From assembly GCF_051131155.1 (NCBI RefSeq), contig NZ_CP159508.1:4836001-4900000 (forward strand): DNA of 64,000 nucleotides. The letters run 5' to 3'. The notes beneath the pieces were generated by a model that saw nothing but the letters and a program-made list of their open reading frames with translations, did not search any database and was not told the DNA's origin. A program made the position numbers and the translations under genes. Positions within the stretch are counted from its first letter, which is position 1. Each line of letters begins with the position of its first letter. Positions 24,291-32,269 of the stretch are shown piece by piece. Source of the DNA: Pseudanabaena minima (lineage in GTDB: Bacteria; Cyanobacteriota; Cyanobacteriia; Pseudanabaenales; Pseudanabaenaceae).

Positions 24291-27200
24291 TCACCCCCTG
24301 TAATCGTTAGTGAGGATAGCTGCCGCAATTTCGTCAGCATCATTAAGAGCGGTTGTTTTACTCCAAAATCGATAGGCTAATGGTTTGAGGATATATAATT
24401 TATCTCTATCAAAGACCTTGAGATTACGGTAATACGCAATACTACCTTCATGCCTTGGCAGGAGATTCAAAATTCTGCTAATGACTGTATCTAACTCAGG
24501 GCTGGATGTATGCTCGTCAAGAGGAGATACATTCTGAGAGATTACTTTTTGTAAAACTATAACTGCCATTTTAGAATTAGAAGCAAAGATTATTTTTCCT
24601 GATACTTGATAGCTACCTCGTCTAGACCATCTATTTAGAAGATCGCATAAAAGATTGAGATATTCTAAACGCTCTAGCTTAGTACTATCTTTTAAAGTAG
24701 GAATATTTGGACTACCCCGATTTGGTGTAGAGCTAGGAATCCAACAATTTACTGTGTCATTGATCAAGACTTGTTCAAGTTCATCAATCTGATAATAGCG
24801 ATATACATATACAAGTAAGTCTCGTTTAGCTTGCTCAATTATCTCATTTCTATCCAGAATATTAGTCTCTAGCCGCTTCTTTAATTGCTTCAGTTTAGAG
24901 CTAACCTCTCGAATAATTGATTCTGATTCGACATCGGACTGTGTATCTTCTGGAAAGGGAAATGGGAACCGTAAAAGCTCACTCTCGTGAGTTGTATCTC
25001 TTTCAGTACCCCAATTTGCAGAAGTATGGAATAGGAAATAGCTGGCTAAATCTGAGTTCAAAGTAGCAGCAAGAAATGTAAGCAAATTAGCGTCTTGTAT
25101 GTCTCCATGTATTCCTTGAACAGCATGACGAAAAATAACATCAAAGCCTGAATAAGCAACTCTCAAACCTTGTGTCACTAGAACGTGAGGTGCTTTAAAA
25201 ATTTGATTGTCAGGTAATCTTCGCAAACGTTTAAATCGCTCGCCGACCATACTACAGTCTGACTCTAACACTAGGAGATCGATATCTTTACTTTTCCCTT
25301 CTAGGAATAGTTGCTTGGGATTCCAAGATGGTAATTTGCTCCTTTGAGGGTCGTCATTAACGCCCTCTGGTTGGAACCCCTGACCAATAATCCATCGCTT
25401 AGTCCTTTTATTTGGCTTAACCGTAAGCTGATCGACTGCATCACCAAGTCGAGGTAAAGCACTTAATCGATCTAAAAACTTTTGATCTCTTGGCGTTCCC
25501 CAAAAATACTGTTTCCAATCAAGTGCAGCTTCACCACTACTAAGATCGTAAAGCACTCGCTCTAATTTAATTTGCACACGATCTTCTGGTGCGATGCTAA
25601 TAATTTCTGCACTTAGGGTTTCTCGTTCGGTTTTAGGAACCAGATAATCAATAAAGCCTTTCGATTTATTGGGTAACTCTTTCGTATAACTGACAACTAA
25701 CGCTGGTCGAATTGCTCCATCAAAGAGATAAAAACTCATATCCGATAAATTGAGAACTTGTTCGACAGTGTGATTAGATAGCCAATGATATTGAGCCTCT
25801 AACGCTTTAGTTTGGTGATTGAGCAAAATTGATGAAGGAAGTAGGAAACATACAAGACCGTTATCTTTAATATGTCGTGGAGCTTTCCATATAAAACCAT
25901 AGGCTAATTGTTTCTGAGCCATTGGTAAACTCTCTTGTTTACACCAACACTCCACTAAAGTCTCTTCTTTAGAACCTCTTGCCCAAGGAGGATTCCCTAC
26001 AACTAAATCAAAATCATTGGGTAGTACAAGTGCATCATCAAAGAAATCTTGACAAAGAATATTATGCCCTACTAAATTCGGCAACACATTACCCTGTTCT
26101 TGTAATTCTTGAATTGCCCTTGGCTCTATCTGATCGAGAAAAGCTAGATACAAACTGAAGGCAGCAATTCGACAAGCCGTTTCTGTAGGATCGGCATCAA
26201 CCCCAAAAAGTTGATTTTGGAGAATATTACTCAATGAATCAGCACGGTATTTATTGCTAGCATCTCGATTATTTCTCAGCCATTCTTCAGCTAGTCGGTT
26301 GAATAAAGACACCAAAAAGATTCCTGAACCGCAAGCAGGGTCGAGAAATTTTTTGTTTGAGAGAGATGTAAATTTCTCTAAGGCTACATCAAGAACTACT
26401 TCAGCTAGAAATCTCGGTGTATAGTATGTTCCACTTTCTCGCTTTTGTTTAGGTGATTCTACTTCTAGAAACTGTTCGTAAATCCCGCTAATAGTTTCAA
26501 TTGGAATAACACTAAAGTCATAAGCCCAAAAACCAAGTGAAAGCTGACCATTGCTGAGATCATCTCCTCTCAACAACTTTACTAGTATTTCTATATGATC
26601 ATTTTGCACATATTGCTGTTCTCTAATTAAGTCTCCTTCAAATAGATCGCCGTTAAAATCCTGCTTTAATTGTTCAAATAAGCTATAAAGTAATTCTCTA
26701 GATTTTTTTGGTGAAAACTTTTCTAATAGTTGACGTAAGCTTGTAACATCAGTAGCTCCTATCTTATGAAAGTACCTTGAATCAATAATCTTTCGATCAG
26801 TTAAATAGGAAACAAAAATTACTCTCCATAGCAAAGCATGGATGATTTTGAGATCAAGGACTACATCCTTTACTGGCTCAAGCAATTTTGATCTCGCTGC
26901 CTTGAGATTTTTAAGTAGGTAGCGATCAACTCGTAACTCAGGATTAAAAGATTCTGGTTTCTTATGGAACAATTCACCAAATTCTAGAGATCGCGCAAAC
27001 TGCCTTAACTCCAGAGCATCTGCGGCTCGGCTCAATACTTCAACTAATCGGTGATCATCATTTATGTCTTCATTTTCCTTAGCTGGAAGTACTAGACTTG
27101 AGTATATGTGAAATTCATTGGGGCTAACTACTAATAGAAATGGAGCAATTCCCTGATTCCAAAGTCTACGGTGTAACTTCCTAGTCTGCTGTGGATCAAT

Positions 27201-27413
27201 ACTAGAGACTTCCTTAATGTAGATGTATGGTGATTTATCCTGATATAGAATTCCATCCAGTTCTAAATCTTGCCAAGCTCTCCGCATGACATGAATTTGA
27301 GATATACCAATCTGTGCAGCCTCAAGTTCCTCAAAGCTCCTAAAAAATTCAGGCACTTGTTTATCAGCCAAGTTAAGCTGCTCTATCCAGCTTTGGCTGA
27401 CGGTTACATTCAT
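24291..27413 (-). CDS. Large N6-adenine DNA methyltransferase (Type IIG/Eco57I-like)
   Basis: 1040 aa, ATG with a good upstream AAGGAG. SAM-binding motif I is LDPACGSGIFLVSLF (about residue 356) and catalytic motif IV is VVGNPPWARG (about 472), the gamma-type order of N6-adenine methylases. ESGTYYTPRFLAEVVLD precedes motif I, as in Type I/IIG HsdM-like folds. The 330 N-terminal residues have no obvious nuclease motif; the C-terminal 450 residues probably carry target recognition (GTERDTTHESELLRFPFPFP). Codon use is AT-richer and has few HIP1 sites compared with neighbours, which suggests acquisition. The nuclease candidate is the next gene. Confidence 0.9.
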   Translation of the reverse strand: MNVTVSQSWIEQLNLADKQVPEFFRSFEELEAAQIGISQIHVMRRAWQDLELDGILYQDKSPYIYIKEVSSIDPQQTRKLHRRLWNQGIAPFLLVVSPNEFHIYSSLVLPAKENEDINDDHRLVEVLSRAADALELRQFARSLEFGELFHKKPESFNPELRVDRYLLKNLKAARSKLLEPVKDVVLDLKIIHALLWRVIFVSYLTDRKIIDSRYFHKIGATDVTSLRQLLEKFSPKKSRELLYSLFEQLKQDFNGDLFEGDLIREQQYVQNDHIEILVKLLRGDDLSNGQLSLGFWAYDFSVIPIETISGIYEQFLEVESPKQKRESGTYYTPRFLAEVVLDVALEKFTSLSNKKFLDPACGSGIFLVSLFNRLAEEWLRNNRDASNKYRADSLSNILQNQLFGVDADPTETACRIAAFSLYLAFLDQIEPRAIQELQEQGNVLPNLVGHNILCQDFFDDALVLPNDFDLVVGNPPWARGSKEETLVECWCKQESLPMAQKQLAYGFIWKAPRHIKDNGLVCFLLPSSILLNHQTKALEAQYHWLSNHTVEQVLNLSDMSFYLFDGAIRPALVVSYTKELPNKSKGFIDYLVPKTERETLSAEIISIAPEDRVQIKLERVLYDLSSGEAALDWKQYFWGTPRDQKFLDRLSALPRLGDAVDQLTVKPNKRTKRWIIGQGFQPEGVNDDPQRSKLPSWNPKQLFLEGKSKDIDLLVLESDCSMVGERFKRLRRLPDNQIFKAPHVLVTQGLRVAYSGFDVIFRHAVQGIHGDIQDANLLTFLAATLNSDLASYFLFHTSANWGTERDTTHESELLRFPFPFPEDTQSDVESESIIREVSSKLKQLKKRLETNILDRNEIIEQAKRDLLVYVYRYYQIDELEQVLINDTVNCWIPSSTPNRGSPNIPTLKDSTKLERLEYLNLLCDLLNRWSRRGSYQVSGKIIFASNSKMAVIVLQKVISQNVSPLDEHTSSPELDTVISRILNLLPRHEGSIAYYRNLKVFDRDKLYILKPLAYRFWSKTTALNDADEIAAAILTNDYRG

Positions 27414-27697
27414 TCCTTTAAATCTCCTTCAAACACAGACTTTCTAAAACAAGTTCTTATCTATATGTAGATGTAAATCCAGACTATTATAAGCGAATAA
27501 TGATATTTCTAGGCTAGTTAGTTAAATCATATTAAGCTAATTTAGAAGATAATCGTGTTTGTGTTGACTGAATATTGCCTATAAAGTGTTGATAAAACGC
27601 CATTTGAAAATAACGATCGCAAGAAATGGGTGGCTTAAGTATTGAATAGTTGATACATTGAGTGTAAACCCTTGTATTGCAAACTATAAACTCCCCG

Positions 27698-28579
27698 ATG
27701 GACAAATTTCTAGATGAGAATATGGGCGATCGCGCAACCTATGAACTGATGGCAAAAGCGATCGCCTTTATTCGTCAGAACCATCGACAACAGCCAGACC
27801 TTGCCGCGATCGCGCAACATGTACATCTGAGCGAATATCATTTTCAGCGCTTGTTTACCAAATGGGCAGGGATTAGCCCCAAAAGATTTTTGCAATATCT
27901 GACGGTGGAATATGCTAAGTCCAAAATTGCGGAAACAAAGAACTTATTGGAATTGACGGGAGATGTCGGTTTATCTAGTTCAGGGCGATTGCATGACCTA
28001 TTTGTGAACCTCGAAGCGATGTCACCGCAAGAATTTAAAACTGGTGGTGCGGGGTTACAGATTTGCTATGGCATCCATAAAACCATGTTTGGTGATTGCC
28101 TGATTGCCACAACCGAACGAGGTATTTGTAATTTGTTTTTTCTGGATGGAATGGATGATCAAGCTGCCGATTTAATGCTGCGAGAGGAATGGTCAAGCGC
28201 TAAGATTATTTGCGATCGCCAAATTACACAACCAATTTGCGATCGCTTATTTAGCCATCTTCCTAATCTGAATACCACGAAGCAACCACCCCTCACGCTC
28301 TATGTCAAAGGCACTAATTTCCAAATTCAAGTCTGGCGGGCGCTCCTGCGGATACCCTTTGGCAGCATTACGACTTATCAGGGCTTAGGGCGATCGCTTG
28401 GTCGTCCCAATGCTGCTAGAGCGATCGGGAATGCTGTTGGTAGTAATCCCATCAGTTACATCATCCCCTGTCATCGTGTCATTCGCGAATCAGGTGAGTT
28501 AGGTGGCTATCGTTGGGGATTGGAACGGAAAAACGCCATATTAGGCTGGGAGGCTAGCCAGTCTGATTATGCGGACTGA
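27698..28579 (+). CDS. Ada-like protein: AraC-type HTH plus O6-methylguanine-DNA methyltransferase
   Basis: 293 aa from the ATG at 27698 (a TTG at 27677 adds 7). Residues 15-105: AraC/XylS HTH (LAAIAQHVHLSEYHFQRLF, SPKRFLQYLTVEYAK). Residues about 120-290: MGMT domain with the acceptor cysteine in IIPCHRVIRESG and GALGRP-like wing residues SLGRPNAARAIG. The N-terminal zinc-phosphotriester sensor domain of E. coli Ada is absent, which is common outside enterobacteria. It repairs O6-alkylguanine by suicide transfer and may regulate transcription. The last ~350 bases are present again, diverged about 10%, at 31210-31545 on the same strand. Confidence 0.92.
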   Translation: MDKFLDENMGDRATYELMAKAIAFIRQNHRQQPDLAAIAQHVHLSEYHFQRLFTKWAGISPKRFLQYLTVEYAKSKIAETKNLLELTGDVGLSSSGRLHDLFVNLEAMSPQEFKTGGAGLQICYGIHKTMFGDCLIATTERGICNLFFLDGMDDQAADLMLREEWSSAKIICDRQITQPICDRLFSHLPNLNTTKQPPLTLYVKGTNFQIQVWRALLRIPFGSITTYQGLGRSLGRPNAARAIGNAVGSNPISYIIPCHRVIRESGELGGYRWGLERKNAILGWEASQSDYAD

Positions 28580-28598
28580 GGATATTTTGAGCTTAGAC

Positions 28599-29108
28599 TT
28601 AATACGTTGTCAATTTCAAAGATCTCACTGCCTCATTAAAAACAGGCAAATAAAAATCTTGATCTTCTGTCTTCATAATTGCAACTATTCCACATACAGA
28701 AGCTGCTAATTGTATAGTTACTTGATATTGAGTTACTTCTATTTTAGTTTCTGCATCAATCATCTTAAAAATATCAATTCGAGCAGCATGATCGTCAATA
28801 TTTTCTATTAGTTGCTCTAATATTTCTAGAGTTTGTGAAAAGCTGGACTGTGCTTGTTCCGCTAACAAAACCTCTGATAATTCCTGATAATTATTCTGAT
28901 GGTATTCAGCTTCAGGAATTTCAATGATTTTAACGGTTATGCAAGGTGAGTAAGGCTCTCCAAGAGATTGATAATATATATCCGTAGCGTGATTTGGATC
29001 TTCGCTACTTTCTTGATGCCATCCAATTGGTAAAGTAATGGAAACACCAGTTCTTTTGCTAGAAAATCGTAATTTAGGTTTGGCATTGTTCTCAATATTT
29101 ATAGGCAT
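28599..29108 (-). CDS. DcrB/DUF1795-like small protein next to lipase toxin
   Basis: 169 aa, ATG start. The segment SSKRTGVSITLPIGWHQES, followed by alternating strands and a C-terminal FNEAVRSLKL helix, recalls the DcrB/PsbP-like fold (DUF1795). No signal peptide or lipobox, so it is cytoplasmic. It lies 40 bases after the lipase-toxin gene on the same strand. DUF1795 proteins include the Eag chaperones that shield transmembrane segments of secreted effectors; an immunity protein is the other contextual possibility. Family assignment is by eye and tentative. Confidence 0.6.
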   Translation of the reverse strand: MPINIENNAKPKLRFSSKRTGVSITLPIGWHQESSEDPNHATDIYYQSLGEPYSPCITVKIIEIPEAEYHQNNYQELSEVLLAEQAQSSFSQTLEILEQLIENIDDHAARIDIFKMIDAETKIEVTQYQVTIQLAASVCGIVAIMKTEDQDFYLPVFNEAVRSLKLTTY

Positions 29109-29148
29109 AAATGTTTTTAATAACTTGGTTTTCTGTTAAATGTTATCT

Positions 29149-31062
29149 TTACTTTCTTTTACTGCGTTTCCACAAAGCTTTAGGTATTCCTGTAATCGCT
29201 CCACCAACACTTCCTAAAGCCCCACCAGCTAAACCGCCAACACCAGCAGTCACACCACCTGCTAATGTGCCTAAACCACCGCCAATCATTTTGCCAACGC
29301 CTTTAGTTTTATTCCAAACTCCTCCCTGTTTCCAATTTTTCATTCCTTCCTCTGCTAGATCAGACCCACCACTCATCAAGGCACGACCCGCAGAGCTGCC
29401 CATCTTCGCACCTGTAGATAAACCTTCGATCGCACCTTTACCTGTTTCGTATGCACCTACTGCGATCGCCCCACCCAATGCTCCAGCCACACCACCAGCC
29501 ACAGCACCTACGCCACCAGCCACAGCACCTATACCACCTGCAACTGTACCCAAACCACCACCAATCATTTTGCCAACACCTTTAGTTCTATTCCACGCTC
29601 CTCCCTGTCTCCAATTTCCCAGTCCTTCCTTGGCTAGTCCCATTCCCCCTTGAGCCACTTCCTTCCCTCCCAGTAATAAGGCGGCTCCTGGTGCAGCCAT
29701 TTCTCTACCACGTTCAAAAATGAATTGATTGCCTGCAAAAGGATTATCATCATACTGTCCAACTTTTTGATTTACACCAATTTGGCTATCCCTTAAACCA
29801 ACTTGTTCACGGGCTTCACCGTCGATACCTACTTGCTCTTGTTGTTCTTTGAATGCTTCATCTTGGAGCAAGAATTTAGTGTGATTATTGGGACCACCAC
29901 TCTCTAAGTTATGTAGAAAGAATTCAGCATTTCCTTTCCCTGCATACAAACCTGATCCGCCAATATGCTTACCCCCTGCGAGATCCACGATGTCACCTGT
30001 GGCAAGATGATGCACAACTTCTGGTCTTTCATCTTCTTCCATATCATTAACATTGTTATTAAATTGTCTAACTTGTTCTTGACTAATCCCAGGAGCTTGA
30101 AAGGTGACGACTTTACTGATGTTACCCGTAAAAGCAGAAGCAGCATGTTGGGCTAATGCACCTCCTAAACTATGCCCAGTCACCACCACTTTCCCCCCAG
30201 CTTGACTAATTAATCCTTGAATTTGATCTTGTTTTAACTTAAATGCGGTAAATCCAACTGCAACTGGATCGGCATCAGCTAATGCATCACCAGTTTTAGC
30301 AAAGTCAGTTCCTTTGAAAGCCAAAACAGGTTGTTTGTCAGAGCCTTCTTTGGGCATGATTAACCCGCAAAATAAACCTGAACCTTGGACTGTACCAAGC
30401 CAATTCCTTTGATAGCCTTGATTATCTAGCCACTGCCCCATGTCTTCTGGTATGCCATCGATACCTTTATAGGCTAGTTTATGAGCGATCAGTTCATACA
30501 CAACATCTAAGCTGTCAACTTTGCTTGCAGCATTTTTATCTACTAGATCTCTCTGAATATGGGATAGATTGGTATACTGCTCATTCTGAATTGACTCACC
30601 TAAGATTGGGAATTCTATACTTTTTCCCTGTTCCTCTTCGATCTTTTCTTCTTTTACATCCTCTTGAAGTTGAACTGATTGATTTTGAGCTATTTGATTA
30701 ATTGGCAGATTAATTTGTGGAACAACTTTAGACACAGTTGCATCGGCTTCTTGTGCATACTTGTCATTTGGCTTACCAACATTCAGCTTTGTCTGAACTA
30801 CCATTTTTCGCGCTGCCACCTTTAATCGATTCTCTGGACTTCTTTGAACTGATGGAGCAGATTCAGGTGTTGGCGTATTAATTAACTTCTCTAATATATT
30901 TTCAGAAGATTTTAATTTCTCTGATAGTGGTTTATCTTGGGCTGAAGAAAGAGGTTCTTCTTCTTGTGTTGCAAGTGGAGCAAAGGGTCTAGTTTGCAGG
31001 TTAAGCGATGTAGGCTTTACTGAAGGTGTTATTCGCGATAATCTATCATTTATATTCCCCAT
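29149..31062 (-). CDS. Class-3 lipase effector with eCIS-type N-terminus and glycine-zipper tail
   Basis: 637 aa, ATG start. N-terminus: PTSLNLQTRPFAP at about residues 16-28, then a charged disordered stretch and TKLNVGKPNDKYAQEAD (about 92-108), the segment that usually precedes DUF4157 domains in effectors of contractile injection systems. Middle: lipase_3 domain with VVTGHSLGGALAQHAA (nucleophile Ser about 297), FKGTDF and a later VHHLATGDIVD and HTKFL for Asp/His. C-terminus: two copies of a unit (GNWRQGGAWNRTKGVGKMIG and KNWKQGGVWNKTKGVGKMIG) each followed by a glycine-rich hydrophobic stretch, suggesting membrane insertion. Inferred to be a phospholipase-like toxin. The N-terminus is shared with the gene at 32270. 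Confidence 0.82.
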   Translation of the reverse strand: MGNINDRLSRITPSVKPTSLNLQTRPFAPLATQEEEPLSSAQDKPLSEKLKSSENILEKLINTPTPESAPSVQRSPENRLKVAARKMVVQTKLNVGKPNDKYAQEADATVSKVVPQINLPINQIAQNQSVQLQEDVKEEKIEEEQGKSIEFPILGESIQNEQYTNLSHIQRDLVDKNAASKVDSLDVVYELIAHKLAYKGIDGIPEDMGQWLDNQGYQRNWLGTVQGSGLFCGLIMPKEGSDKQPVLAFKGTDFAKTGDALADADPVAVGFTAFKLKQDQIQGLISQAGGKVVVTGHSLGGALAQHAASAFTGNISKVVTFQAPGISQEQVRQFNNNVNDMEEDERPEVVHHLATGDIVDLAGGKHIGGSGLYAGKGNAEFFLHNLESGGPNNHTKFLLQDEAFKEQQEQVGIDGEAREQVGLRDSQIGVNQKVGQYDDNPFAGNQFIFERGREMAAPGAALLLGGKEVAQGGMGLAKEGLGNWRQGGAWNRTKGVGKMIGGGLGTVAGGIGAVAGGVGAVAGGVAGALGGAIAVGAYETGKGAIEGLSTGAKMGSSAGRALMSGGSDLAEEGMKNWKQGGVWNKTKGVGKMIGGGLGTLAGGVTAGVGGLAGGALGSVGGAITGIPKALWKRSKRK

Positions 31063-31209
31063 GTCTAGCCAACTCCTAATGGTTTCGCTGCAAATTTGCT
31101 ACCAAATATCATCAAAGAAAGAGTTACTAAATAGTATCATGTTTTTTTAATCAATAAGCAAAAAGTAATAACCTCATTGCGTTCAGAGATATTGCATTCA
31201 TAAATCATC

Positions 31210-31545
31210 AAATTATCCAACCAATTTGCGATCGCTTATTTAGCCATCTTCCTAATCTAAATACCACCAAGCAGCCACCCCTCACGCTCTATGTCAAAGG
31301 CACTAACTTCCAAATTCAAGTCTGGCGAGCGCTTCTGCGAATACCCTTTGGTGGGATTACGACTTATCAGGGTTTAGGGCGATCGCTTGGTCGTCCTAAT
31401 GCTGCTAGAGCGATCGGTAATGCCGTTGGCAGCAATCCCATTAGCTTCCTGATTCCCTGTCATCGGGTGATTAGGGAATCAGGGGAGTTAGGTGGCTATC
31501 GCTGGGGATTGGAACGCAAGACGGCAATATTAGGCTGGGAGGCTA
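31210..31545 (+). pseudogene. 5-prime-truncated second copy of the ada MGMT domain
   Basis: This stretch matches 28221-28556 of the ada gene at about 90% by eye, in register. The frame is open (PICDRLFSHLPNLNTTKQPP onward) and keeps the acceptor motif PCHRV, but there is no start codon, no HTH region and no ribosome site. Homology stops abruptly at GGCTGGGAGGCTA; the frame then runs 18 bases into a relE-like remnant and ends at TAA 31563-31565. Most differences from the intact copy are synonymous, so the fragment seems to derive from a functional gene elsewhere rather than from local decay. Confidence 0.9.
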
Positions 31546-31845
31546 ATTCTGTCTTGCATACTTAAGCGAATCGAATAAAAGCCAGCGAGATCTCCGACCA
31601 GTTTTTTGCCTTCATAGGGATTAATGCTATAGCAAAGCAAGGTTTACTTAGGACTTAAACCCAGAAGATGAGTTGCGGCGGTTTGTACCGCAACTCATCT
31701 TCTGGGTTTTGGTTTGTACTGACTAACTCTTTTTTTCTATAATAGTGTCCTGAATAATCGCTTTAAGTTTCTACTTCGATTTAGGAGTCAGCTTGGCGAT
31801 ATCTTCTTGATCTTCCTTTGTAAAGCGAACTTCGTAATCAATCAA
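31546..31845 (-). pseudogene. Broken relE-like toxin gene, interrupted by a hairpin element and truncated at the ada junction
   Basis: On the minus strand the first part reads IDYEVRFTKEDQEDIAKLTP, then a TAG (31771-31773) in a KSK-KLKAIIQDT context, typical of RelE/ParE N-termini. After about 110 bases of inserted hairpin element the protein resumes with NPYEGKKLVGDLAGFYSIRL and then SMQDRI, the matching RelE C-terminal half. It stops where the ada fragment begins. The last strand of the toxin is missing. The start overlaps the stop of the antitoxin-like remnant upstream, as in real modules. Confidence 0.72.
31626..31742. mobile_element. MITE-like hairpin element inserted in the relE remnant
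   Basis: Begins GCTATAGCAAAGC, contains TTAGGACTTAAACCCAGAAG, a 53-base hairpin (31657-31709; arms AAACCCAGAAGATGAGTTGCGG and complement) and ends TTTTTCTATA. Left flank and hairpin ends match the copies at 14069-14150, 13843-13909 and 11014-11084. Its position between two halves of one toxin reading frame is direct evidence that the whole ~115-base unit moved in. No transposase is encoded, so it would need help in trans. Confidence 0.72.
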
Positions 31846-32078
31846 TTGATATTTCCTAATACCTTATCTAGAGCATAGGTTTCATCGCTTTTTATTTGTT
31901 GCAGTGATAGTTGAAGGCTTTCTCTAAATCTCGGAATGGATAATAATTCTAGAGCTTCCTAAAAACTTTCATACTCCTTGCATGATAGAAGCATCGTAGA
32001 ATCATTAGTGCGCTCGATCTTATAGATCTTACGGTAGTCCTCAACAAGTAAGGATGAGTTGTAGTGATGAATGAAGAA
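31842..32078 (-). pseudogene. Antitoxin-like remnant upstream of the broken relE
   Basis: The minus-strand frame reads LVEDYRKIYKIERTNDSTML, then SCKEYESF followed by TAG (31959-31961), EALELLSIPRFRESLQLSLQ and KSDETYALDKVLGNIN, with a terminal TGA overlapping the toxin start. The YESF-(Q)-EALELL pattern followed by a charged helix is typical of Phd/YefM-type antitoxins. No start codon was identified and another stop lies upstream at 32079-32081. Assigned by pattern and by the adjoining toxin. Confidence 0.55.
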
Positions 32079-32101
32079 CTAGGTATTTGTACAAACTATG
32101 G

Positions 32102-32160
32102 CACTTTTCATAATTTTATTACAGAAAACAAGGTTCTCTGTAATAAAATTATGAAAAGTG
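32102..32160. repeat. 59-bp inverted repeat of AT-rich arms
   Basis: CACTTTTCATAATTTTATTA plus CAGA pairs perfectly with its complement across an 11-base loop AAACAAGGTTC. No GC core, so it is different from the GGCGC hairpin family. It lies downstream of the DUF4157 gene, which ends at 32270. Confidence 0.85.
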
Positions 32161-32269
32161 ATGGCTTTTGTTGTTCGATTTGACTGTCCTTTCGCGCTTC
32201 GCATTTCTTAGTATAGGTGTTTTCTCAGCGCTGTCTTGGTTCATTTGTCTTCATTTTGAAGTTATTGTT

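Noticed and set aside
29111..29653. Proline/alanine-rich frame on the plus strand
   Set aside because: It is the exact antisense of the glycine-rich tail of the lipase protein; low-complexity complement, no ribosome site.
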